Source: Ascidia mentula (lineage: Eukaryota; Chordata; Ascidiacea; Phlebobranchia; Ascidiidae). Taken from it: a DNA stretch of 64,000 nucleotides. Below, piece after piece: positions 1 through 12,171 of the stretch (the first letter of the stretch is position 1; each line of letters starts with the position of its first letter). Below the pieces are notes generated by a model. The model worked only from the letters and a program-made list of their open reading frames with translations. It searched no databases and was not told the origin of the DNA. The position numbers and the translations under genes are program-made. Where the stretch lies: positions 12,405,001 through 12,469,000 of the forward strand of contig OX387199.1 in the NCBI GenBank assembly GCA_947561715.1. The letters run 5' to 3'.

Positions 1-1820
1 TTTTCAGTACAAGCTTTATTATACAGTGGAAAACGCTGATACTCCAGTATTGCGTTTGCGGTTGCACAACGTATGTAACTATGCGCTTTCAGCACTTGTC
101 CATTTTGCAGTATATGACTTTTCGATAAAAAATATTTTTTTTCAGGACAAGCTTTATTATACAGTGGAAAACGCTGATACTCCAGTACTGAGTTTGCGGT
201 TGCACAACGTATGTAACCATGCGATTTCAGCACTTGTCCATTTTGCAGTATATGACTTTTCGATAAAAAATATTTTTTTTCAGTACAAGCTTTATTATAC
301 ATTGGAAAACGCTGATACTCCAGTACTGAGTTTGCGGTTGCACAACGTATGTAACCATGCGATTTCAGCACTTGTCCATTTTGCAGTATACGACTTTTCG
401 GTAAAAAATATTTTTTTTCAGTACAAGCTTTATTATACAGTGGAAAACGCTGATATTCCAGTACTGAGTTTGCGGTTGCACAACGTATGTAACTATGCGC
501 TTTCAGCACTTGTCCATTTTGCAGTATATGACTTTTCGATAAAAAATATTTTTTTTCAGTACAAGCTTTATTATACAGTGGAAAACGCCGATACCCCAGT
601 ACTGAGTTTGCGGTTGCACAACGTATGTAACTATGCGCTTTCAGCACTTGTCCATTTTGCAGTATATGACTTTTCGATAAAAAATATTTTTTTTCAGTAC
701 AAGCTTTATTATACAGTGGAAAACGCTGATACTCCAGTACTGAGTTTGCGGTTGCACAACGTATGTAACCATGCGCTTTCAGCACTTGTCCATTTTGCAG
801 TATATGACTTTTCGATAAAAAATATTTTTTTTCAGTACAAGCTTTATTATACAGTGGAAAACGCCGATACCCCAGTACTGAGTTTGCGGTTGCACAACGT
901 ATGTAACTATGCGCTTTCAGCACTTGTCCATTTTGCAGTATATGACTTTTCGATAAAAAATATTTTTTTTCAGTACAAGCTTTATTATACAGTGGAAAAC
1001 GCTGATACTCCAGTACTGAGTTTGCGGTTGCACAACGTATGTAACCATGCGATTTCAGCACTTGTCCATTTTTCAGTATATGACTTTTCGATAAAAAATA
1101 TTTTTTTTCAGTACAAGCTTTATTATACAGTGGAAAACGCTGATACTCCAGTAATGAGTTTGCGGTTGCACAACGTATGTAACTATGCGATTTCAGCACT
1201 TGTCCATCTTGCAGTATATGACTTTTCGATAAAAAATATTTTTTTTCATTACAAGCTTTATTATACAGTGGAAAACGCTGGTACTCCAGTATTGCTTTTG
1301 CGGTTGCACAACGTATGTAACTATGCGATTTCAGCACTTGTCCATTTTGCAGTATATGACTTTTCGATAAAAAATATTTTTTTTCAGTACAAGCTTTATT
1401 ATACAGTGGACAACGCTGATACTCCAGTATTGCGTTTGCGGTTGCACAACGTATGTAACCATGCGATTTCAGCACTTGTCAATTTTGCAGTACACGACTA
1501 TTCGGTAAAAAATATTTTTTTTCAGTACAAGCTTTGTTATACAGTGGAAAACGCTGATACTCCAGTTTTGCGTTTGCGGTTGCACAACGTATGTAACTAT
1601 GCGATTTCAGCACTTGTCCATTTTGCAGTATATGAATTTTCGATAAAAAATATTTTTTGTCAGTACAAGCTTTATTATACAGTGGAAAACGCTGATACTC
1701 CAGTACTGAGTTTGCGGTTGCACAACGTATGTAACCATGCGATTTCAGCACTTGTCCATTTTGAAGTATACGACTTTTCGGTAAAAAATATATTTTATTC
1801 AGTACAAGCTTTATTATACG
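1..1820 (+). repeat. 138-bp satellite, higher-order block 1 (partial)
   Basis: This is the tail of a block that began before the window. Its roughly 13 monomers occur in the same variant order as the last 13 monomers of the block ending at 12,171, at an offset of 10,351 bp. Shared variants include CAGGACAAG near 143, GATATTCCA near 450, GTAATGAGT near 1,150 and the CAATTTTGCAGTACACG monomer near 1,480. It ends at the 139-bp boundary monomer whose TATATTTTATTCAG signature lies near 1,789-1,802. Confidence 0.9.
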
Positions 1821-4800
1821 GTGGAAAACGCTGATACTCCAGTATTGCGTTTGCGGTTGCACAACGTATGTAACTATGAGCTTTCAGCACTTGTCCATTT
1901 TGCAGTATATGACTTTTCGATAAAAAATATTTTTTTTCAGTACAAGCTTTATTATACAGTGGAAAACGCTGATACTCCAGTACTGAGTTTGCGGTTGCAC
2001 AACGTATGTAACTATGCGCTTTCAGCACTTGTCCATTTTGCAGTATATGACTTTTCGATAAAAAATATTTTTTTTCAGTACAAGCTTTATTATACAGTGG
2101 AAAACGCTGATACCCCAGTACTGAGTTTGCGGTTGCACAACGTATGTAACCATGCGATTTCAGCACTTGTCCATTTTGCAGTATACGACTTTTCGGTAAA
2201 AAATATTTTTTTTCAGTACAAGCTTTATTATACAGTGGAAAACGCTGAGACTCCAGTTTTGCGTTTGCGGTTGCACAACGTATGTAACTATGCGCTTTCA
2301 GCACTTGTCCATTTTGCAGTATATGACTTTTCGATAAAAAATATTTTTTTTCAGTACAAGCTTTATTATACAGTGGAAAACGCTGATATTCCAGTACTGA
2401 GTTTGCGGTTGCACAACGTATGTAACTATGCGCTTTCAGCACTTGTCCATTTTGCAGTATATGACTTTTCGATAAAAAATATTTTTTTTCAGTACAAGCT
2501 TTATTATACAGTGGAAAACGCCGATACCCCAGTACTGAGTTTGCGGTTGCACAACGTATGTAACTATGCGCTTTCAGCACTTGTCCATTTTGCAGTATAT
2601 GACTTTTCGATAAAAAATATTTTTTTTCAGTACAAGCTTTATTATACAGTGGAAAACGCTGATACTCCAGTACTGAGTTTGCGGTTGCACAACGTATGTA
2701 ACCATGCGATTTCAGCACTTGTCCATTTTTCAGTGTATGACTTTTCGATAAAAAATATTTTTTTTCAGTACAAGCTTTATTATACAGTGGAAAACGCTGA
2801 TACTCCAGTAATGAGTTTGCGGTTGCACAACGTATGTAACTATGCGATTTCAGCACTTGTCCATCTTGCAGTATATGACTTTTCGATAAAAAATATTTTT
2901 TTTCATTACAAGCTTTATTATACAGTGGAAAACGCTGGTACTCCAGTATTGCTTTTGCGGTTGCACAACGTATGTAACTATGCGATTTCAGCACTTGTCC
3001 ATTTTGCAGTATATGACTTTTCGATAAAAAATATTTTTTTTCAGTACAAGCTTTATTATACAGTGGAAAACGCTGATACTCCAGTATTGCGTTTGCGGTT
3101 GCACAACGTATGTAACTATGCGCTTTCAGCACTTGTCCATTTTGCAGTATATGACTTTTCGATAAAAAATATTTTTTTTCAGTACAAGCTTTATTATACA
3201 GTGGACAACGCTGATACTCCAGTATTGCGTTTGCGGTTGCACAACGTATGTAACCATGCGATTTCAGCACTTGTCAATTTTGCAGTACACGACTATTCGG
3301 TAAAAAATATTTTTTTTCAGTACAAGCTTTGTTATACAGTGGAAAACGCTGATACTCCAGTTTTGCGTTTGCGATTGCACAACGTATGTAACTATGCGCT
3401 TTCAGCACTTGTCCATTTTGCAGTATGTGACTTTTCGATAAAAAATGTTTTTTTTCAGTACAAGCTTTATTATACAGTGGAAAACGCTGATACTCCAGTA
3501 ATGAGTTTGCGGTTGCACAACGTATGTAACTATGCGATTTCAGCACTTGTCCATCTTGCAGTATATGACTTTTCGATAAAAAATATTTTTTTTCATTACA
3601 AGCTTTATTATACAGTGGAAAACGCTGGTACTCCAGTATTGCTTTTGCGGTTGCACAACGTATGTAACTATGCGATTTCAGCACTTGTCCATTTTGCAGT
3701 ATATGACTTTTCGATAAAAAATATTTTTTTTCAGTACAAGCTTTATTATACAGTGGAAAACGCTGATACTCCAGTATTGCGTTTGCGGTTGCACAACGTA
3801 TGTAACTATGCGATTTCAGCACTTGTCCATTTTGCAGTATATGACTTTTCGATAAAAAATATTTTTTTTCAGTACAAGCTTTATTATACAGTGGAAAACG
3901 CTGATACTCCAGTACTGAGTTTGCGGTTGCACAAAGTATGTAACCATGCGATTTCAGCACTTGTCCATTTTGCAGTATATGACTTTTCGATAAAAAATAT
4001 TTTTTTTCAGTACAAGCTTTATTATACAGTGGAAAACGCTGATACTCCAGTATTGCGTTTGCGGTTGCACAACGTATGTAACTATGCGATTTCAGCACTT
4101 GTCCATTTTGCAGTATATGACTTTTCGATAAAAAATATTTTTTTTCAGTACAAGCTTTATTATACAGTGGAAAACGCTGATACTCCAGTACTGAGTTTGC
4201 GGTTGCACAAAGTATGTAACCATGCGATTTCAGCACTTGTCTATTTTGCAGTATATGACTCTTCGATAAAAAATATTTTTTTTCAGTACAAGCTTTATTA
4301 TACAGTGGAAAACGCTGATACTCCAGTATTGCGTTTGCGGTTGCACAACGTATGTAACTATGCGATTCCAGCACATGTCCATTTTGCAGTATATGACTTT
4401 TCGATAAAAAATATTTTTTTTCAGTACAAGCCTTATTATAAAGTGGAAAACGCTGATACTCCAGTACTGAGTTTGCGGTTGCACAAAGTATGTAACCATG
4501 CGATTTCAGCACTTGTCCATTTTGCAGTATATGACTTTTCGATAAAAAATATTTTTTTTCAGTACAAGCTTTATTATACAGTGGAAAACGCTGATACTCC
4601 AGTATTGCGTTTGCGGTTGCACAACGTATGTAACTATGCGATTTCAGCACTTGTCCATTTTGCAGTATATGACTTTTCGATAAAAAATATTTTTTTTCAG
4701 TACAAGCTTTATTATACAGTGGAAAACGCTGATACTCCAGTACTGAGTGTGCGGTTGCACAAAGTATGTAACCATGCGATTTCAGCACTTGTCCATTTTG

Positions 4801-7202
4801 CAGTATATGACTTTTCGATAAAAAATATTTTTTTTCAGTACAAGCTTTATTATACAGTGGAAAACGCTGATACTCCAGTATTGCGTTTGCGGTTGCACAA
4901 CGTATGTAACTATGCGATTTCAGCACTTGTCCATTTTGCAGTATATGACTTTTCGATAAAAAATATTTTTTTTCAGTACAAGCTTTATTATACAGTGGAA
5001 AACGCTGATACTCCAGTACTGAGTTTGCGGTTGCACAAAGTATGTAACCATGCGATTTCAGCACTTGTCCATTTTGCAGTATATGACTTTTCGATAAAAA
5101 ATATTTTTTTTCAGTACAAGCTTCATTATACAGTGGAAAACGCTGATACTCCAGTATTGCGTTTGCGGTTGCACAACGTATGTAACTATGCGATTTCAGC
5201 ACTTGTCCATTTTGCAGTATATGACTTTTCGATAAAAAATATTTTTTTTCAGTACAAGCTTTATTATACAGTGGAAAACGCTGATACTCCAGTACTGAGT
5301 TTGCGGTTGCACAAAGTATGTAACCATTCGATTTCAGCACTTGTCCATTTTGCAGTATATGACTTTTCGATAAAAAATATTTTTTTTCAGTACAAGCTTT
5401 ATTATACAGTGGAAAACGCTGATACTCCAGTATTGCGTTTGCGGTTGCACAACGTATGTAACTATGCGCTTTCAGCACTTGTCCATTTTGCAGTACATGA
5501 CTTTTCGATAAAAAATATTTTTTTTCAGTACAAGCTTTATTATACAGTGGAAAACGCTGATACACCAGTATTGCGTTTGCGGTTGCACAACGTATGTAAC
5601 TATGCGCTTTCAGCACTTGTCCATTTTGCAGTATATGACTTTTCGATAAAAATATTTTTTTTCAGTACAAGCTTTATTATACAGTGGAAAACGCTGATAC
5701 TCCAGTATTGCGTTTGCGGTTGCACAACGTATGTAACTATGCGCTTTCAGCACTTGTCCCTTTTGCAGTATATGACTTTTCGATAAAAAATATTTTTTTT
5801 CAGTACAAGCTTTATTATACATTGGAAAACGCTGATACTCCAGTACTGAGTTTGCGGTTGCACAACGTATGTAACCATGCGATTTCAGCACTTGTCCATT
5901 TTGCAGTATACGACTTTTCGGTAAAAAATATTTTTTTTCAGTACAAGCTTTATTATACAGTGGAAAACGCTGATACTCCAGTACTGAGTTTGCGGTTGCA
6001 CAAAGTATGTAACCATTCGATTTCAGCACTTGTCCATTTTGCAGTATATGACTTTTCGATAAAAAATATTTTTTTTCAGGACAAGCTTTATTATACAGTG
6101 GAAAACGCTGATACTCCAGTATTGCGTTTGCGGTTGCACAACGTATGTAACTATGCGCTTTCAGCACTTGTCCCTTTTGCAGTATATGACTTTTCGATAA
6201 AAAATATTTTTTTTCAGTACAAGCTTTATTATACATTGGAAAACGCTGATACTCCAGTACTGAGTTTGCGGTTGCACAACGTATGTAACCATGCGATTTC
6301 AGCACTTGTCCATTTTGCAGTATACGACTTTTCGGTAAAAAATATTTTTTTTCAGTACAAGCTTTATTATACAGTGGAAAACGCTGATACTCCAGTACTG
6401 AGTTTGCGGTTGCACAAAGTATGTAACCATTCGATTTCAGCACTTGTCCATTTTGCAGTATATGACTTTTCGATAAAAAATATTTTTTTTCAGTACAAGC
6501 TTTATTATACAGTGGAAAACGCTGATACTCCAGTACTGAGTTTGCGGTTGCACAACGTATGTAACCATGCGATTTCAGCACTTGTCCATTTTGCAGTATA
6601 CGACTTTTCGGTAAAAAATATTTTTTTTCAGTACAAGCTTTATTATACAGTGGAAAACGCTGATACTCCAGTACTGAGTTTGCGGTTGCACAACGTATGT
6701 AACTGTGCGCTTTCAGCACTTGTCCATTTTGCAGTATATGACTTTTCGATAAAAAATATTTTTTTTCAGTACAAGCTTTATTATACAGTGGAAAACGCTG
6801 ATACTCCAGTACTGAGTTTGCGGTTGCACAACGTATGTAACTATGCGCTTTCAGCACTTGTCCATTTTGCAGTATATGACTTTTCGACAAAAATTTTTTT
6901 TTTTCTGTACAAGCTTTATTATACCGTGGAAAACGCTGATACTCCAGTACTGAGTTTGCGGTTGCACAACGTATGTAACTATGCGATTTCAGCACTTGTC
7001 CATTTTGCAGTATATGAATTTTCGATAAAAAATATTTTTTGTCAGTACAAGCTTTATTATACAGTGGAAAACGCTGATACTCCAGTACTGAGTTTGCGGT
7101 TGCACAACGTATGTAACCATGCGATTTCAGCACTTGTCCATTTTGAAGTATACGACTTTTCGGTAAAAAATATATTTTATTCAGTACAAGCTTTATTATA
7201 CG
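1821..7202 (+). repeat. 138-bp satellite, higher-order block 2 (39 monomers)
   Basis: This block spans two successive boundary monomers and measures 5,382 bp, which is 39 x 138. A +1 in the boundary monomer is cancelled by a one-base deletion in the A tract near 5,650. Its first part matches block 4 at offset 10,351, changing to 10,489 after block 4 gains one monomer near 12.5 kb. Its last four monomers instead match the ends of blocks 6, 8 and 9, with an ACTGTGCGC variant near 6,700 and a GACAAAAATTTT variant near 6,890. The block is therefore a recombinant of two lineages. Confidence 0.88.
3753..5408 (+). repeat. 276-bp alternating dimer run in block 2
   Basis: Six dimers (12 monomers) alternate strictly between two monomer types. 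One carries GTATTGCGT with CACAACGTATG and TATGCGATT. The other carries GTACTGAGT with CACAAAGTATG and CATGCGATT. One monomer has the private variant GAGTGTGCGG near 4,745. The last dimer carries CCATTCGATT instead of CCATGCGATT. Confidence 0.9.
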
Positions 7203-10200
7203 GTGGAAAACGCTGATACTCCAGTATTGCGTTTGCGGTTGCACAACGTATGTAACTATGCGCTTTCAGCACTTGTCCATTTTGCAGTATATGACTTTTC
7301 GATAAAAAATATTTTTTTTCAGTACAAGCTTTATTATACAGTGGAAAACGCTGATACTCCAGTACTGAGTTTGCGGTTGCACAACGTATGTAACTATGCG
7401 CTTTCAGCACTTGTCCATTTTGCAGTATATGACTTTTCGATAAAAAATATTTTTTTTCAGTACAAGCTTTATTATACAGTGGAAAACGCTGATACTCCAG
7501 TACTGAGTTTGCGGTTGCACAACGTATGTAACTATGCGCTTTCAGCACTTGTCCATTTTGCAGTATATGACTTTTCGATAAAAAATATTTTTTTTCAGTA
7601 CAAGCTTTATTATACAGTGGAAAACGCTGATACCCCAGTACTGAGTTTGCGGTTGCACAACGTATGTAACTATGCGATTTCAGCACTTGTCCATCTTGCA
7701 GTATATGACTTTTCGATAAAAAATATTTTTTTTCATTACAAGCTTTATTATACAGTGGAAAACGCTGGTACTCCAGTATTGCTTTTGCGGTTGCACAACG
7801 TATGTAACTATGCGATTTCAGCACTTGTCCATTTTGCAGTATATGACTTTTCGATAAAAAATATTTTTTTTCAGTACAAGCTTTATTATACAGTGGAAAA
7901 CGCTGATACTCCAGTATTGCGTTTGCGGTTGCACAACGTATGTAACTATGCGCTTTCAGCACTTGTCCATTTTGCAGTATATGACTTTTCGATAAAAAAT
8001 ATTTTTTTTCAGTACAAGCTTTATTATACAGTGGACAACGCTGATACTCCAGTATTGCGTTTGCGGTTGCACAACGTATGTAACCATGCGATTTCAGCAC
8101 TTGTCAATTTTGCAGTACACGACTATTCGGTAAAAAATATTTTTTTTCAGTACAAGCTTTGTTATACAGTGGAAAACGCTGATACTCCAGTTTTGCGTTT
8201 GCGGTTGCACAACGTATGTAACTATGCGCTTTCAGCACTTGTCCATTTTGCAGTATGTGACTTTTCGATAAAAAATGTTTTTTTTCAGTACAAGCTTTAT
8301 TATACAGTGGAAAACGCTGATACTCCAGTAATGAGTTTGCGGTTGCACAACGTATGTAACTATGCGATTTCAGCACTTGTCCATCTTGCAGTATATGACT
8401 TTTCGATAAAAAATATTTTTTTTCATTACAAGCTTTATTATACAGTGGAAAACGCTGGTACTCCAGTATTGCTTTTGCGGTTGCACAACGTATGTAACTA
8501 TGCGATTTCAGCACTTGTCCATTTTGCAGTATATGACTTTTCGATAAAAAATATTTTTTTTCAGTACAAGCTTTATTATACAGTGGAAAACGCTGATACT
8601 CCAGTATTGCGTTTGCGGTTGCACAACGTATGTAACTATGCGATTTCAGCACTTGTCCATTTTGCAGTATATGACTTTTCGATAAAAAATATTTTTTTTC
8701 AGTACAAGCTTTATTATACAGTGGAAAACGCTGATACTCCAGTACTGAGTTTGTGGTTGCACAAAGTATGTAACCATGCGATTTCAGCACTTGTCCATTT
8801 TGCAGTATATGACTTTTCGATAAAAAATATTTTTTTTCAGTACAAGCTTTATTATACAGTGGAAAACGCTGATACTCCAGTATTGCGTTTGCGGTTGCAC
8901 AACGTATGTAACTATGCGATTTCAGCACTTGTCCATTTTGCAGTATATGACTTTTCGATAAAAAATATTTTTTTTCAGTACAAGCTTTATTATACAGTGG
9001 AAAACGCTGATACTCCAGTACTGAGTTTGCGGTTGCACAAAGTATGTAACCATGCGATTTCAGCACTTGTCTATTTTGCAGTATATGACTCTTCGATAAA
9101 AAATATTTTTTTTCAGTACAAGCTTTATTATACAGTGGAAAATGCTGATACTCCAGTATTGCGTTTGCGGTTGCACAACGTATGTAACTATGCGATTCCA
9201 GCACATGTCCATTTTGCAGTATATGACTTTTCGATAAAAAATATTTTTTTTCAGTACAAGCCTTATTATAAAGTGGAAAACGCTGATACTCCAGTACTGA
9301 GTTTGCGGTTGCACAAAGTATGTAACCATGCGATTTCAGCACTTGTCCATTTTGCAGTATATGACTTTTCGATAAAAAATATTTTTTTTCAGTACAAGCT
9401 TTATTATACAGTGGAAAACGCTGATACTCCAGTATTGCGTTTGCGGTTGCACAACGTATGTTACTATGCGATTTCAGCACTTGTCCATTTTGCAGTATAT
9501 GACTTTTCGATAAAAAATATTTTTTTTCAGTACAAGCTTTATTATACAGTGGAAAACGCTGATACTCCAGTACTGAGTTTGCGGTTGCACAAAGTATGTA
9601 ACCATGCGATTTCAGCACTTGTCCATTTTGCAGTATATGACTTTTCGATAAAAAATATTTTTTTTCAGTACAAGCTTTATTATACAGTGGAAAACGCTGA
9701 TACTCCAGTATTGCGTTTGCGGTTGCACAACGTATGTAACTATGCGATTTCAGCACTTGTCCATTTTGCAGTATATGACTTTTCGATAAAAAATATTTTT
9801 TTTCAGTACAAGCTTTATTATACAGTGGAAAACGCTGATACTCCAGTACTGAGTTTGCGGTTGCACAAAGTATGTAACCATGCGATTTCAGCACTTGTCC
9901 ATTTTGCAGTATATGACTTTTCGATAAAAAATATTTTTTTTCAGTACAAGCTTCATTATACAGTGGAAAACGCTGATACTCCAGTATTGCGTTTGCGGTT
10001 GCACAACGTATGTAACTATGCGATTTCAGCACTTGTCCATTTTGCAGTATATGACTTTTCGATAAAAAATATTTTTTTTCAGTACAAGCTTTATTATACA
10101 GTGGAAAACGCTGATACTCCAGTACTGAGTTTGCGGTTGCACAAAGTATGTAACCATTCGATTTCAGCACTTGTCCATTTTGCAGTATATGACTTTTCGA

Positions 10201-12171
10201 TAAAAAATATTTTTTTTCAGTACAAGCTTTATTATACAGTGGAAAACGCTGATACTCCAGTATTGCGTTTGCGGTTGCACAACGTATGTAACTATGCGCT
10301 TTCAGCACTTGTCCATTTTGCAGTACATGACTTTTCGATAAAAAATATTTTTTTTCAGTACAAGCTTTATTATACAGTGGAAAACGCTGATACTCCAGTA
10401 TTGCGTTTGCGGTTGCACAACGTATGTAACTATGCGCTTTCAGCACTTGTCCATTTTGCAGTATATGACTTTTCGATAAAAAATATTTTTTTTCAGGACA
10501 AGCTTTATTATACAGTGGAAAACGCTGATACTCCAGTACTGAGTTTGCGGTTGCACAACGTATGTAACCATGCGATTTCAGCACTTGTCCATTTTGCAGT
10601 ATATGACTTTTCGATAAAAAATATTTTTTTTCAGTACAAGCTTTATTATACATTGGAAAACGCTGATACTCCAGTACTGAGTTTGCGGTTGCACAACGTA
10701 TGTAACCATGCGATTTCAGCACTTGTCCATTTTGCAGTATACGACTTTTCGGTAAAAAATATTTTTTTTCAGTACAAGCTTTATTATACAGTGGAAAACG
10801 CTGATATTCCAGTACTGAGTTTGCGGTTGCACAACGTATGTAACTATGCGCTTTCAGCACTTGTCCATTTTGCAGTATATGACTTTTCGATAAAAAATAT
10901 TTTTTTTCAGTACAAGCTTTATTATACAGTGGAAAACGCCGATACCCCAGTACTGAGTTTGCGGTTGCACAACGTATGTAACTATGCGCTTTCAGCACTT
11001 GTCCATTTTGCAGTATATGACTTTTCGATAAAAAATATTTTTTTTCAGTACAAGCTTTATTATACAGTGGAAAACGCTGATACTCCAGTACTGAGTTTGC
11101 GGTTGCACAACGTATGTAACCATGCGCTTTCAGCACTTGTCCATTTTGCAGTATATGACTTTTCGATAAAAAATATTTTTTTTCAGTACAAGCTTTATTA
11201 TACAGTGGAAAACGCCGATACCCCAGTACTGAGTTTGCGGTTGCACAACGTATGTAACTATGCGCTTTCAGCACTTGTCCATTTTGCAGTATATGACTTT
11301 TCGATAAAAAATATTTTTTTTCAGTACAAGCTTTATTATACAGTGGAAAACGCTGATACTCCAGTACTGAGTTTGCGGTTGCACAACGTATGTAACCATG
11401 CGATTTCAGCACTTGTCCATTTTTCAGTATATGACTTTTCGATAAAAAATATTTTTTTTCAGTACAAGCTTTATTATACAGTGGAAAACGCTGATACTCC
11501 AGTAATGAGTTTGCGGTTGCACAACGTATGTAACTATGCGATTTCAGCACTTGTCCATCTTGCAGTATATGACTTTTCGATAAAAAATATTTTTTTTCAT
11601 TACAAGCTTTATTATACAGTGGAAAACGCTGGTACTCCAGTATTGCTTTTGCGGTTGCACAACGTATGTAACTATGCGATTTCAGCACTTGTCCATTTTG
11701 CAGTATATGACTTTTCGATAAAAAATATTTTTTTTCAGTACAAGCTTTATTATACAGTGGACAACGCTGATACTCCAGTATTGCGTTTGCGGTTGCACAA
11801 CGTATGTAACCATGCGATTTCAGCACTTGTCAATTTTGCAGTACACGACTATTCGGTAAAAAATATTTTTTTTCAGTACAAGCTTTGTTATACAGTGGAA
11901 AACGCTGATACTCCAGTTTTGCGTTTGCGGTTGCACAACGTATGTAACTATGCGATTTCAGCACTTGTCCATTTTGCAGTATATGAATTTTCGATAAAAA
12001 ATATTTTTTGTCAGTACAAGCTTTATTATACAGTGGAAAACGCTGATACTCCAGTACTGAGTTTGCGGTTGCACAACGTATGTAACCATGCGATTTCAGC
12101 ACTTGTCCATTTTGAAGTATACGACTTTTCGGTAAAAAATATATTTTATTCAGTACAAGCTTTATTATACG
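7203..12171 (+). repeat. 138-bp satellite, higher-order block 3 (36 monomers)
   Basis: The block is 4,969 bp, 36 x 138 plus the extra base of its boundary monomer. Its interior has the same monomer order as blocks 5 and 7. Against block 5 the offset is 11,730 bp, exactly 85 x 138. Its last 13 monomers match block 1. Private substitutions such as TTTGTGGTTG near 8,750 and GTATGTTACTATG near 9,466 show single changes after the copies separated. Confidence 0.88.
8583..10238 (+). repeat. 276-bp alternating dimer run in block 3
   Basis: These are six dimers of the same alternating CACAACG/CACAAAG pair as at 3,753-5,408, with the same internal landmarks: TATGACTCTTCG near 9,086, GCGATTCCAGCACATG near 9,194, AAGCCTTATTATAAAG near 9,258 and CTTCATTATAC near 9,950. 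A private GAAAATGCT occurs near 9,139. Confidence 0.9.

Noticed and set aside
5640..5665. One-base A-tract deletions (about 5,650 and 16,138) as gene-inactivating frameshifts
   Set aside because: There is no gene to inactivate. They are shared indels between duplicated blocks and serve only as lineage markers.
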